Assembly (NCBI GenBank): GCA_050185825.1
Contig: JBFWZA010000006.1
Span: 1-64,000 of the forward strand
DNA: 64,000 bases
Source: SZUA-309 sp050185825
Lineage (GTDB): Bacteria; Pseudomonadota; Gammaproteobacteria; Pseudomonadales; Azotimanducaceae
Direction: 5' to 3'
Each line of letters opens with the position of its first letter. The stretch's first letter is position 1. Both the position numbers and the translations under genes were made by a program. Of this stretch, positions 8,776 to 18,386 are shown one piece after another. The notes beneath the pieces were generated by a model. It was not told the DNA's origin. It ran no database searches and saw only the letters and a program-made list of their open reading frames with translations.

Positions 8776-9318
8776 CTAAGCGCCGGTACCCGGCGGGGTG
8801 AGTCCCCGCCACTCCCGTTCGACACCGGCGTTCAGCACCCGGGCCATGACGAAAAACAGATCACTCAGCCGGTTGAGGTAGCGGGCGGCGTCCGCCACAT
8901 CGCCCGCGGCCCAGGCGTGGCGCTCCGCGCGCCGGCAGACGGTGCGGCACACATGGGTGAGCGACGCGCCTTCCGTGCCGCCGGGAATCACGAACTCGGT
9001 GAGGGGCGGCAGGGTGTCGTTGAGCTCGGCCACACTCTGCTCCAGCCAGTCGAGCGCCGGAGCCGGTGTGGCGCCCAGCGTCGCCAGGTGCGCCCCCAGG
9101 TCGAAGAGCTCCTGCTGCAGCCGCTCCAGGGCGGGGCAGAAGGTGTGTTCCGCCGGCAGGGAGCTGACAAGCAGGCCGACGAAGCTGTTGAGCTCGTCGA
9201 CGCTGCCGATGGCGTGAATGCGTTCGCTGGACTTGGTGACGCTGGAGCCGTCGGCCAGCGATGTCTCGCCCGCGTCTCCGCGTCGGGTGGTGACGCGCGT
9301 GATCCGGCGCTTCGCCAC
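8776..9318 (-). CDS. PduO-type cob(I)alamin adenosyltransferase
   Basis: Transfers adenosyl from ATP to cob(I)alamin to make coenzyme B12. The 180-residue helical-bundle protein shows the N-terminal TTRRGDAGETSLADGS ATP-binding motif, SSERIHAIGSVDELNSFVGL, and the C-terminal CRRAERHAWAAG and YLNRLSDLFFVMAR segments of the PduO/MMAB family. It starts with GTG two bases after the stop of the receiver/GGDEF gene, so the two are probably co-transcribed. No cobalamin riboswitch is visible and there is no room for one. No B12-dependent mutase gene lies in the window. Confidence 0.92.
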   Translation of the reverse strand: MAKRRITRVTTRRGDAGETSLADGSSVTKSSERIHAIGSVDELNSFVGLLVSSLPAEHTFCPALERLQQELFDLGAHLATLGATPAPALDWLEQSVAELNDTLPPLTEFVIPGGTEGASLTHVCRTVCRRAERHAWAAGDVADAARYLNRLSDLFFVMARVLNAGVEREWRGLTPPGTGA

Positions 9319-9320
9319 GG

Positions 9321-10298
9321 TCAGCCGACGAGCCGCTGGCTGGGATCGTATGGCTGGACGGTGATCAGCCCGGTGTCGAAAGACCGGGTGAGGCCTTCGT
9401 AGGCGTGGCGCATGAAGTGCTTGGGGTGCGGGAAGCCGGTGCCGTTGTCCGCCGCGGAGATGCTCACCCCGACCACCACGGGAATGAACCCCTCGGACGT
9501 CTTGAAGGAATGCATGTAGAGGTTGTCGAAGATGCGTTTGAAGCTCTGCGACGTGCAGTTCTGAATGTCCGGCTGCAGGGTGATCACGGCGAACATGTTG
9601 TTCTCCGGCCGCGTCACCACGTCCAGCGGCCGCACGAGCTGGCGCACCTTGGCGCCGATGCCGGAGATGAGCTCGTCGACCACGGAGGTGTCGTACTGCT
9701 CCTGAATCACGTCCAGGTTGTTGATGCCGACCAGTAGCAGGCAGGCGGCGCCGCCACGGGTTTCGGCGTGCTTCACCGTGTCGCTGATCCGCTCGAGGGT
9801 GAACTTCAGGTTGCCGAGCCCGGTCACCGGATCCACCAGATCCGTGGTCTGCAGCTCGCGGATCTTCTTGCGCAGCAGCTTGTTCGTTCTGAGCAGCTGG
9901 TTCTGGCGCCCGGCGAGCCGCTGGGCGGCGATCACCCGCGGCAGCAGCTGAGCGCGCAGGTTGGCCTTGTTCAGGAAGTCGTCCACGCCCTCGTCGAAGG
10001 CGTCGTTCATGGCTTCCAGGTCGTCGCGCGCCGTGAGCAGCATCACATAGGTGAAGTGCTCGCTGGCCTCGTCGAGCTTCTTGACCCGGCGGGTGAGCTC
10101 GAGACCGTCCATGCCCGGCATCAGCCAGTCGGCGATGAGGATCTGGGCCGGCCGCTTCTCCAGGGAGCGCAGCGCCTGGAGCGGGTTGTTGGTGAACCTT
10201 ACGTTGGAAAAGCCGCCGCCGCGCAGGGCCTTGGCGATGATGGCGCTGGAGAACTTGGCGTCGTCCACCACCAGGATTGGAATGTCTTCGTGCGACAT
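9321..10298 (-). CDS. Response regulator with degenerate GGDEF domain
   Basis: A 325-residue cytosolic protein: receiver domain at about 5-125 with acidic pair D12-D13 and phospho-acceptor D57 (LIADWLMPGMDG), a short coiled-coil linker (NKLLRKKIRELQ), then a GGDEF-like domain from about 160. The domain start (DPVTGLGNLKFTLERI) is recognisable, but the catalytic loop reads RPENNMFAV where RxGGDEF is expected. Diguanylate cyclase activity is therefore unlikely; it may bind a nucleotide or act structurally. The ATG at 10298 fits the receiver start; an upstream frame to 10412 is possible. It is divergent from yajQ, a family reported to bind cyclic di-GMP. Confidence 0.85.
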   Translation of the reverse strand: MSHEDIPILVVDDAKFSSAIIAKALRGGGFSNVRFTNNPLQALRSLEKRPAQILIADWLMPGMDGLELTRRVKKLDEASEHFTYVMLLTARDDLEAMNDAFDEGVDDFLNKANLRAQLLPRVIAAQRLAGRQNQLLRTNKLLRKKIRELQTTDLVDPVTGLGNLKFTLERISDTVKHAETRGGAACLLLVGINNLDVIQEQYDTSVVDELISGIGAKVRQLVRPLDVVTRPENNMFAVITLQPDIQNCTSQSFKRIFDNLYMHSFKTSEGFIPVVVGVSISAADNGTGFPHPKHFMRHAYEGLTRSFDTGLITVQPYDPSQRLVG

Positions 10299-10536
10299 GG
10301 TATTTACGGGCTGGGTCGCGCGGGTCGGACCAGCCGTACGTCTCGGAGGCGTCGAGTTTAGCGTCGAATCGTCGATCGAAGACACTGCCGGGTTCGCATG
10401 CTCATGGTCCATAGGGCATTGTGCTGAAGGAGCCTGTGCCGTAGGGACTCGTTCCTAGGAGCAGGCAGTCTAGCACGCGATGTCCCGTCTGCCCGTGACC
10501 CAGTTTGGCAGTGATTTGCTGATTGTCGCCTGGATT

Positions 10537-10576
10537 TGTAAGACAGGATCTGTAAGACCCGTTCCGCCATCGGAAC
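10537..10576 (+). promoter_or_regulatory. Direct repeat and hairpin in the yajQ leader
   Basis: The octamer TGTAAGAC occurs at 10537-10544 and 10551-10558, 14 bases apart. It is followed by a perfect six-base-pair hairpin, GTTCCG/CGGAAC with loop CCAT, at 10561-10576. The yajQ ribosome-binding site (GAGGA, 10584-10588) lies just after. The elements are seen directly. Whether they bind a regulator or affect translation is unknown; I could not place convincing -35 and -10 boxes. Confidence 0.35.
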
Positions 10577-10597
10577 GCGCATCGAGGATTACCCCTT

Positions 10598-11080
10598 ATG
10601 CCCTCATTCGACGTGGTTTCGGAAGTCGACCTGCAGGAGGTCCGCAACGCGGTGGACCAGGCAACCCGGGAGCTCGGCACCCGCTTCGACTTCCGCGGCG
10701 TGGACGCGGGATTCGAGCTGCTGGAAGGCCGGATCCAGCTCCATGCCCAGGAAGAGTTCCAGCTTGGTCAGATGCTTGACATCCTTCAGGACAAGCTGGT
10801 CCGCCGCGGCATCGACGTCCGGGCGCTGGATCCCGGCCAGGTCGAGGCGTCCGGCAAGCAGAAACGGCAGGCCTTCACGCTCAAGCAGGGCGTCGATCGG
10901 GATACCGCCAAGAAAATAGTCAAACTCATCAAGGATTCCAAGCTGAAGGTCCAGACCCAGGTTCAGGGCGAGCAGGTGCGCGTCACCGGAAAGAAGCGGG
11001 ACGACCTGCAGCAGGTGATCGCGGCGCTGAAGGCGGCGGAGCTCGACCTACCGCTGGACTTCGACAATTTCCGCGACTGA
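10598..11080 (+). CDS. yajQ: YajQ-family nucleotide-binding protein
   Basis: A 160-residue YajQ/UPF0234 protein with two duplicated RNP-like domains. MPSFDVVSEVDLQEVRNAVD, LGTRFDFRG, KQGVDRDTAKKIVKLIKDS, and the end DLPLDFDNFRD are diagnostic. Some members of this family bind cyclic di-GMP and act with transcription factors. The ATG is preceded by GAGGA at nine bases. The gene is divergent from a receiver/degenerate-GGDEF gene, which is suggestive context, though no direct functional link is shown. It is followed closely by a transporter gene that begins near its stop. Confidence 0.95.
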   Translation: MPSFDVVSEVDLQEVRNAVDQATRELGTRFDFRGVDAGFELLEGRIQLHAQEEFQLGQMLDILQDKLVRRGIDVRALDPGQVEASGKQKRQAFTLKQGVDRDTAKKIVKLIKDSKLKVQTQVQGEQVRVTGKKRDDLQQVIAALKAAELDLPLDFDNFRD

Positions 11081-11129
11081 GTCATCGGGCGACGCCCCCG
11101 GGCTGTGGGAGGTCCTTGCCACCCGGCGG

Positions 11130-12359
11130 ATGCTCATCTGCGTCGGGCTCGGCTTTGCCTCGGGCCTGCCGCTGTTCCTGCTCATCCAGCTTGTGCCGGC
11201 CTGGCTGCGGCTGGAAGGTGTGAGCCTCACGGCCATCGGCTTCTTCACCGCCATCCAGTATCCCTACTCGCTGAAGTTTCTCTGGTCGCCGCTCCTCGAG
11301 CGTTACTCCGTGCCGGTGCTCGGCCGGCGCCGGGGATGGATGCTGCTCACCCAGGTGCTCCTGATCGTGGCCATCAGCGCCCTGGGCCTCTGGCAGCCGC
11401 AGGATGCGCTGCTCGCCATCACGCTGGTGGCGATCGCCGTCGCGGTGTTCAGCGCCACCCAGGACATCGTGATCGATGCGTATCGCCGGGAGCTGCTGCA
11501 CACAGAGGGCGAACTTGCGCTCGGCAACACGGTGTTCGTGCAGGCCTATCGGCTCGCCGGGCTGGTGCCGGGATCGCTCGGCATGATCCTGGCCGGCTTT
11601 CTGGCGTGGGAGGTGGTCTTTCCGGTGATGGCGGCATTCGTGGGCGTGGGCATCGTGCTGACGCTGCTCATCAGCGAGGCGCAGACCGAGCCGGTGATTC
11701 CGGACAGCCTGAAGGCCGCCATCGTCGAGCCGTTCCGGGAGTTCTTCGGCCGCCGCGGCTACCGGGCGGGGCTCACGGTGCTGGCGTTCATGTTCCTCTA
11801 CAAGCTCGGCGACAACATGGCGACCGTGCTCGCCACGCCGTTCTACATCGACCTGGGATTCACCACCACCCAGATCGGCCTGATCGCCAAGAACGCCGCG
11901 CTCTGGCCGTCCATCATCGGCGGTGTGCTCGGCGGCATCGTCATCGTCAAGATCGGCATCAACCGGGGGCTGTGGCTGTTCGGCGTGGTGCAGCTCGTGA
12001 CCATCTTCGGGTTCGTGTGGCTGTCGATGGCGGGCGCCGAACCCTGGGTGCTGGCCGTGGTCATCAGCGCCGAGTATCTGGGCGTGGGGCTCGGCACCGC
12101 GGCATCGGTGGCCTTCATCGCCCGGGAGACGGCGAGAACGGCGGTGGCCACCCAGTTCGCCCTGTTCACGGCCCTGGCGGCGCTGCCGAGAGTGCTGGCT
12201 TCCAGCGTCAGCGGCCTCATTGTCGACAGCATCGGCTGGACGGACTTCTTCTATCTATGCGCCGTGCTGGCGGTGCCGGGCATGGTGCTGCTCTACTGGG
12301 TGGCGCCTTTCAACGCGCCGGTGGATGCCGGGGTCACGGAGCAGCGCCCGGCCGCCTAG
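11130..12359 (+). CDS. AmpG-like major facilitator transporter
   Basis: A 409-residue, roughly 12-helix inner-membrane transporter of the MFS. The N-terminus (MLICVGLGFASGLPLFLL), KFLWSPLLERY, GRRRGWML and ATQDIVIDAYRREL match the AmpG muropeptide permease group. The codons upstream of the ATG at 11130 continue in frame as LWEVLATRR, which is also typical of AmpG starts, so translation may begin at a CTG (11103) or other rare start nearer the yajQ stop. AmpG imports anhydro-muropeptides that AmpD then cleaves; ampD is 8 kb away. Substrate is inferred from family resemblance only. Confidence 0.8.
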   Translation: MLICVGLGFASGLPLFLLIQLVPAWLRLEGVSLTAIGFFTAIQYPYSLKFLWSPLLERYSVPVLGRRRGWMLLTQVLLIVAISALGLWQPQDALLAITLVAIAVAVFSATQDIVIDAYRRELLHTEGELALGNTVFVQAYRLAGLVPGSLGMILAGFLAWEVVFPVMAAFVGVGIVLTLLISEAQTEPVIPDSLKAAIVEPFREFFGRRGYRAGLTVLAFMFLYKLGDNMATVLATPFYIDLGFTTTQIGLIAKNAALWPSIIGGVLGGIVIVKIGINRGLWLFGVVQLVTIFGFVWLSMAGAEPWVLAVVISAEYLGVGLGTAASVAFIARETARTAVATQFALFTALAALPRVLASSVSGLIVDSIGWTDFFYLCAVLAVPGMVLLYWVAPFNAPVDAGVTEQRPAA

Positions 12360-12377
12360 GGAGCCTCCAGAGGTTCG

Positions 12378-12749
12378 CTAAGGCGTCGCCTCCCAGCGGA
12401 ACTGCCTGGGGATGCGTTCCCCGACGAAGGTCACCCCCTCCGCTTCCAGCCGTTGGCGCTGCTGAAGGTGCCCACCGGAGCCAGCCCGGTGGGAAATCCT
12501 CAGGCTCGCGTTCACCACCCGGTGCCAGGGCAGGCGGGTGCCTTCGGGGAGGTTGCTCAGCGTCCGCCCCACAAGGCGGGCGTGGCGCGGCATGCCGGCG
12601 AGGGCGGCTATCTGGCCGTAGGTGGCCACCCGTCCCCGGGGGATGAGGGCCACCACCTGCCAGATCCGCTCGGCCGGCTCGGCTTGCAATTCCGACCCCC
12701 GGGCAGCAGATTGGCCGGTCCCGTCGCGGCGCCCGGTTGGTCTGGCCAT
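12378..12749 (-). CDS. Alkyltransferase-like protein (ATL), Trp in place of catalytic Cys
   Basis: A 123-residue protein homologous to the C-terminal domain of O6-alkylguanine-DNA alkyltransferase (IPRGRVATYGQIAALAG, VGRTLSNLPEG). The active-site PCHRV motif reads PWHRV, with W75 replacing the alkyl-accepting cysteine. That substitution defines ATL proteins, which bind O6-alkylguanine without repairing it and recruit nucleotide excision repair. The ATG at 12749 overlaps the divergent fxsA start within the same CATG; an alternative start at 12773 would add eight residues. The 3' end faces the transporter gene 18 bases away. Confidence 0.88.
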   Translation of the reverse strand: MARPTGRRDGTGQSAARGSELQAEPAERIWQVVALIPRGRVATYGQIAALAGMPRHARLVGRTLSNLPEGTRLPWHRVVNASLRISHRAGSGGHLQQRQRLEAEGVTFVGERIPRQFRWEATP

Positions 12750-13218
12750 GTGGCTTCTGGTTTTTTTCATCACTCCGATCGTGGAAATGTACCTGCTGAT
12801 CCGGGTCGGGGGCTACATCGGCGCCCTGCCGACCATCGGTCTGGTCATGCTCACGGCCGTCATCGGGGTGAGCCTGCTCCGGGTCCAGGGGCTAGCCACC
12901 CTCACCCGCGGCTTGAGCCGGCTGGAAGGCGGAGAGGTGCCGGCCCGGGAAGTGGTGGAGGGTCTGCTGCTGGCGGTGGCCGGCGCGCTGCTGCTGACGC
13001 CGGGATTCGTCACCGACGCCGTCGGCTTCGGTCTGCTCACCCCGGCGCTGCGCCGGCGGGTCGCCGAACGGGTGCTCGCCCGGGTGGACGTCCGCGCTGG
13101 CGCGGCGTTCGGCGCTTCCGGCCCGGGCAGAGGCCCGGAGCGGACTGCGCCCGGACAGGTGCTCGAGGGGGAGTTCGAGCGGGTGGATGATCCGGAGGAG
13201 CGGCGCGACCGCCACTAG
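12748..13218 (+). CDS. fxsA: FxsA-family membrane protein
   Basis: A 156-residue protein with two to three N-terminal hydrophobic segments. MWLLVFFITPIVEMYLLI, VGGYIGALPTIGLVMLTA, GVSLLRVQGL and LLLTPGFVTDAVGF are typical of the FxsA family, whose E. coli member affects phage exclusion when overproduced. The C-terminal tail is polar and charged. The ATG at 12748 shares its CATG with the opposite start of the ATL gene, so its promoter must lie inside the ATL coding region. It ends about 140 bases before the groESL control region; fxsA is also near groES in E. coli. Confidence 0.9.
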   Translation: MWLLVFFITPIVEMYLLIRVGGYIGALPTIGLVMLTAVIGVSLLRVQGLATLTRGLSRLEGGEVPAREVVEGLLLAVAGALLLTPGFVTDAVGFGLLTPALRRRVAERVLARVDVRAGAAFGASGPGRGPERTAPGQVLEGEFERVDDPEERRDRH

Positions 13219-13314
13219 AGGCTCTTGAATTTCCGCGCAGCGTACCCATCTTCCCTGGCGCCAGGGCGCGCCACCTGCGGGGCGTAATCCGCCGGCTCCC
13301 GGACGGGAGCGGTC

Positions 13315-13342
13315 TTGCAACAGAAGGCGGGATCACTATCAT
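13315..13342 (+). promoter_or_regulatory. Putative sigma-70 promoter of groESL
   Basis: TTGCAA at 13315-13320 and TATCAT at 13337-13342 are separated by 16 bases and fit a vegetative promoter. The predicted start near 13349 would place the CIRCE element in the first transcribed bases, as is usual for HrcA-controlled groE operons. I see no convincing sigma-32 promoter. The assignment rests on sequence fit and position. Confidence 0.5.
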
Positions 13343-13357
13343 AGGCGGCCCTTGCGA

Positions 13358-13384
13358 TTAGCACTCTCACTCGACGAGTGCTAA
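13358..13384. promoter_or_regulatory. CIRCE operator (HrcA binding site)
   Basis: A perfect match to the CIRCE inverted repeat: TTAGCACTC, nine-base spacer, GAGTGCTAA. It lies 82 bases upstream of the groES ATG. HrcA binds this element and represses chaperone operons until stress titrates GroEL. The hrcA gene is not in this window, so it must be elsewhere in the genome if the site is active. Confidence 0.95.
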
Positions 13385-13465
13385 TTCGAATGGGGCAGAC
13401 GCGAGACAGCGCAGCGAGGGAAGCGGCGGCCCTTTTTGTGAACCATTCAGTTGGAGAAACAGTTG

Positions 13466-13756
13466 ATGAAGATTCGACCCTTACACGATCGACTCGTCGT
13501 GCGCCGGTTGGAAGAAGAAACCACGACGGCCGGCGGGATCGTTCTGCCCGACTCTGCGGCCGAGAAACCGTCCCAGGGCGAGGTGCTCGCGGTCGGTCCC
13601 GGTAAGACCCTGGAAAACGGGGATGTGCGCCCCCTGGACGTGAAAGTCGGGGACAAGGTCATTTTCGGCCAGTACGGCGGCAGCACCGTGAAGCTCGAAG
13701 GCGAGGAGCTCCTGATCCTCAACGAGAGCGAGATCTTCGGCGTGCTCGAAGGCTGA
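13466..13756 (+). CDS. groES: Co-chaperonin GroES
   Basis: A 96-residue GroES that caps the GroEL cylinder. MKIRPLHDRLVVRR, the mobile-loop region (EEETTTAGGIVLPDSAAEKP), QGEVLAVGPG and VIFGQYGGSTVKL are canonical. The ATG at 13466 was chosen over an in-frame upstream start at 13451 because GGAG lies at 13453-13456, at correct spacing for it. It is 51 bases ahead of groEL in the same CIRCE-controlled operon. Confidence 0.97.
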   Translation: MKIRPLHDRLVVRRLEEETTTAGGIVLPDSAAEKPSQGEVLAVGPGKTLENGDVRPLDVKVGDKVIFGQYGGSTVKLEGEELLILNESEIFGVLEG

Positions 13757-13807
13757 AATCGACGGCTGAACCACAGCCCAACCGAACACAAGACAGAGGA
13801 ATAAGCG

Positions 13808-15445
<1,638 letters not shown>

Positions 15446-15455
15446 AGCCGTTCCC

Positions 15456-15479
15456 GCGCACCTCCTCAAGGGGGTGCGC
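15456..15479 (+). other. RNA hairpin after groEL
   Basis: GCGCACC at 15456-15462 pairs with GGTGCGC at 15473-15479. The stem continues through a T-G wobble and two further pairs to a TCAA tetraloop. No T-run follows, so it probably protects the transcript end or helps termination by the next hairpin; that role is inferred. Confidence 0.5.
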
Positions 15480-15488
15480 TTGCCTCTG

Positions 15489-15521
15489 AAAAAGCCCTAC
15501 CGATCCGGTGGGGCTTTTTTT
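15489..15521 (+). terminator. Intrinsic terminator of groESL
   Basis: A run of A residues plus GCCC pairs with GGGC plus a T-run, with an inner ACCG/CGGT pairing, followed by seven T residues. This is a typical Rho-independent terminator 44-76 bases after the groEL stop. Confidence 0.9.
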
Positions 15522-15685
15522 ATGCGCCCCAATAAGGCTATAGTCGCGACCGAGAGACGCAGCGGCGCCCTGCGGTCGACGCCTGCTGACAAAACACACG
15601 ACGCACTGCGGCCAGCGATGTCGCGATCGGCCGGCGTCCAGAAAAATCGTTGAGACAACTCGTTGAGACAAATGGGGAGACAACC

Positions 15686-16336
15686 ATGGATACAGTCCTG
15701 ATCGACTATCTGGCCCGTTGGGGTCACTTCCTTTTCGGCATCACGTGGATCGGCCTGCTGTACTACTTCAACTTCGTGCAGACGGAGTACTTCAAGGAGG
15801 CCGACCCCGCCGCCCGCACCGACGCGTTCACCAAGCTGGTTCCCAGGGCGCTCTGGTGGTTCCGCTGGGGTGCGATGTTCACGTTCCTCACCGGTCTGAT
15901 CATGCTCGGCTTGCGCGGCGCCGGTGTCACCGTCGACATCACCGTCGGCGCGGTGCTGGGCACGCTGATGTTCCTGAACGTCTGGCTGATTATCTGGCCG
16001 AATCAGAAGATCGTGATCGAGTCGAACACCCGCGTGAAGGCGGGTGGCGAAGCGCTGCCGGAAGCCGCTGCAGCCGCCCCCAAGGCGGGGCTCGCCTCCC
16101 GGACGAACACGCTGTTTTCCATTCCCATGCTGTTTTTCATGGGCTCGAGCGCCCACTACGCGCACGGCGGGCTGAACAGCAACACCACGGCGCTGATCGT
16201 CGCGCTGATCATCATTGCGGCGCTGGAGCTCAATGCCATCTTCGGCAAGCAGGGACCGATGACCACGGTGCGTGGGGTGATCGTCTCCGGCCTGGTGCTG
16301 ACGGCCGTGCTGTGGGCGACCGTAGCCATGCTCTGA
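15686..16336 (+). CDS. Urate-oxidase-N (PuuD-like) membrane protein without cytochrome domain
   Basis: A 216-residue multi-helix membrane protein. The start (LARWGHFLFGITWIGLLYYFNFVQTEYFK), LVPRALWWFRWGAMFT and FLNVWLIIWPNQKIVI match the membrane domain of the bacterial urate oxidase PuuD. PuuD proper carries a C-terminal cytochrome c; here the protein ends after the last helix with no CxxCH. Several conserved histidines and tryptophans remain. It may be a distinct subfamily, and urate oxidation is not established. The ATG at 15686 follows GGGGAGA at suitable spacing; an upstream start at 15650 is less likely. Such proteins are sometimes mislabelled NusG. Confidence 0.7.
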   Translation: MDTVLIDYLARWGHFLFGITWIGLLYYFNFVQTEYFKEADPAARTDAFTKLVPRALWWFRWGAMFTFLTGLIMLGLRGAGVTVDITVGAVLGTLMFLNVWLIIWPNQKIVIESNTRVKAGGEALPEAAAAAPKAGLASRTNTLFSIPMLFFMGSSAHYAHGGLNSNTTALIVALIIIAALELNAIFGKQGPMTTVRGVIVSGLVLTAVLWATVAML

Positions 16337-16360
16337 CCCGTTGCCCCGCACTCGCGAAGA

Positions 16361-16389
16361 GGGCCTGCACGCGCAGGCCCTTTTTCTTT
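16361..16389 (+). terminator. Intrinsic terminator after the PuuD-like gene
   Basis: GGGCCTGC at 16361-16368 pairs perfectly with GCAGGCCC at 16373-16380 around an ACGC loop, followed by TTTTTCTTT. It lies between convergent genes. The T-run favours termination of the plus-strand gene only. Confidence 0.9.
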
Positions 16390-16422
16390 GCGTGACTTCT
16401 TTTCGCGACTTTGCGCGGCGGG

Positions 16423-17376
16423 CTACATCCAGCGCTTGGCGCGCAGGTAGGCGAGCATCATGACGGTGACGGAGGTCATGACGACGGCGACGATGCCGAA
16501 CGCCCAGGGGTTCTCCAGCCCCGGGAGCCCGGCGACGTTCATGCCGAACAACCCGGTGATGAACGTGATCGGCAGAAAGATCGCCGCGACGATGGAGAGC
16601 ACGTACATGCGGGAGTTCTGCTCCTGCGCCACCCGGTTCATCAGCTCCTCCTGCACGACGAGCGAGCGCTCGCGGACCAGGTCCAGATCTTCCACATAGC
16701 GGGCGATACGGTCCGTCTGCTCGCGGATCGCGTAGACGTGATCATTGGCCAGCAGATCCTTAGAGTCCCGGTACAGGGCATCGAGCGCATCGCGCTGGGG
16801 CGCCAGGAAACGCCGCACCTGAGCGGTCTGACGGCGCAGCGCCGACACGCGCGGCCGGATCTGCTGCGCGTCTTCCGTCTCGACGTCGGCTTCGAACCGC
16901 TCCACCTTCTCCTCGATGTCGTCGACGACCTCCGAGATGCGATCGGCGAGCCGTTCGACGATCGCCACCACGACTTCCGGAATGGAGCAGGGTCCCTGGC
17001 CGCTTGAGAACGTCGACTGCACATCCTGGACGGCAAACAGACGCCGCTGGCGGATGGTCACCAGCCGGTTGCGCGTCAGCCAGAGCCGCAGTGACACCAT
17101 GTCTTCCGGGTTGGCACCGGGATTCATGTTCACGCCGCGAAGCACCACGAGCACACCTTCGGGCACGACAGCGGTGCGCGGCCGGGTATCCAGACGGACA
17201 ATGCTTTCCACCAGCGGCTCGGGCAGTCCGAGCTCGAGCAGGGAGGGAATGATGTCCGGTTTCGAGTAGTCGTAATGCAGCCAGACAGGTCGGTCGCTGT
17301 CGAGCGCCGGTGGTGCTACGGCCTCTGCACCGCCCGCGCCATCGAGTGCCCAGCCAAAGACGAAACTTTCCGGCAT
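16423..17376 (-). CDS. zntB: CorA/ZntB-family metal ion transporter
   Basis: A 317-residue pentameric channel-type transporter. The long cytosolic funnel domain has extended helices and the C-terminus has two membrane segments with the signature GMNVAG between them (FLPITFITGLFGMN). GMN is the CorA-family selectivity motif. ZntB resemblance, including the N-terminal WLHYDYSKPD, suggests zinc or another divalent cation rather than magnesium. It is the last gene of the minus-strand run mscS, CaCA antiporter, zntB; the gap to the antiporter is 28 bases. Confidence 0.85.
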   Translation of the reverse strand: MPESFVFGWALDGAGGAEAVAPPALDSDRPVWLHYDYSKPDIIPSLLELGLPEPLVESIVRLDTRPRTAVVPEGVLVVLRGVNMNPGANPEDMVSLRLWLTRNRLVTIRQRRLFAVQDVQSTFSSGQGPCSIPEVVVAIVERLADRISEVVDDIEEKVERFEADVETEDAQQIRPRVSALRRQTAQVRRFLAPQRDALDALYRDSKDLLANDHVYAIREQTDRIARYVEDLDLVRERSLVVQEELMNRVAQEQNSRMYVLSIVAAIFLPITFITGLFGMNVAGLPGLENPWAFGIVAVVMTSVTVMMLAYLRAKRWM

Positions 17377-17404
17377 GTGCTGTCCCCGCTCCGCTCTAAC
17401 CGGC

Positions 17405-18382
17405 TCAGGATAGCCCCGTGCGGAGGATCAGGTAAGCACCGTAGCTGATCAGCAGCAGGGCGCCGATCGGGCGGCCGAGACGGCTGTTGCCGATGAAGAA
17501 CACCGGAACCAGGAAGGCGGTGAATGCGAGCGAGACCACCAGATCCGAAAGGCCGTGGTCCGGGATGGGAATGGGGTGCAGCACGGCGCCCACCGGCAGG
17601 ATGAACAGGCCGTTGACCAGATTGGAACCCACCACGTTCCCCACGCAGAGATCCGGCTCCTTCCTGAAAGCGGCGACGATCGAGGTGACCAGCTCCGGCA
17701 GGCTCGTGCCGATGGCGATGACGAACAGACCAATCAACGCCGGCTCGACGCCGAGCACGTCGGCGAGCGCCGCGCCGGCGGACAGGGTCACCTCGCCGCC
17801 GAGGCCGAGCGCCAGAATGCCGGCGAGCACGAAGGCGAGGTCCCGCAGCCAGCCGTTCGCCTTCAGGGACACGGGCAGAAGCTCCGCGCTGGTGACCAGC
17901 GGGTCCTCCCGTCGGCGGCGGACGTCGCCCACGGTCACATAGATGAAGATGCCGAACAGCAGGATCAGGATCAGGCCGTCGGCGCGGTCGAGCATGGCGC
18001 TGGCGCCGCGCAGCACGTTGTCCAGCGACATCACCACCAGGACGCTGGTGCCGAGCAGCAGCAGCGGCACCTCGCGGCGGATCACCTGCCCCTGGATCAG
18101 CATCGGCGTGACCAGCGCTGCGCAGCCCAGCACGAGCCCGAGGTTGGCGATGTTGGAGCCAACCACGTTGCCGTAGGCGATCTGCGGCTGGCCTTCGAGC
18201 GCGCCGAGCACGGTCACCATCAGCTCCGGCGTGCTGGTGCCGAATGCCACCACCGTCAGGCCGATGATCAGCGGCGGCACGCCGGTGCGGGTGGCGACGG
18301 CGGACGCGCCACGGATCAGGCCCGTTCCACCCACGAGCAGAAGGCCGAGCCCGAGGGCGATGAGCGCCAGCTGCGGAAACAC
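17405..18382 (-). CDS. Sodium/calcium exchanger-family protein (YrbG-like)
   Basis: A 325-residue, about ten-helix CaCA antiporter. The two inverted alpha repeats are clear: GTSTPELMVTV with GNVVGSNIANLGLVLG in the first, and GTSLPELVTSI with GNVVGSNLVNGLFILP in the second. These motifs form the cation-binding site. It should exchange Na+ or H+ for Ca2+ across the inner membrane. It begins four bases after the stop of the mechanosensitive channel gene, so they are co-transcribed. The ion specificity is inferred. Confidence 0.9.
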   Translation of the reverse strand: MFPQLALIALGLGLLLVGGTGLIRGASAVATRTGVPPLIIGLTVVAFGTSTPELMVTVLGALEGQPQIAYGNVVGSNIANLGLVLGCAALVTPMLIQGQVIRREVPLLLLGTSVLVVMSLDNVLRGASAMLDRADGLILILLFGIFIYVTVGDVRRRREDPLVTSAELLPVSLKANGWLRDLAFVLAGILALGLGGEVTLSAGAALADVLGVEPALIGLFVIAIGTSLPELVTSIVAAFRKEPDLCVGNVVGSNLVNGLFILPVGAVLHPIPIPDHGLSDLVVSLAFTAFLVPVFFIGNSRLGRPIGALLLISYGAYLILRTGLS

Positions 18383-18386
18383 CGGC

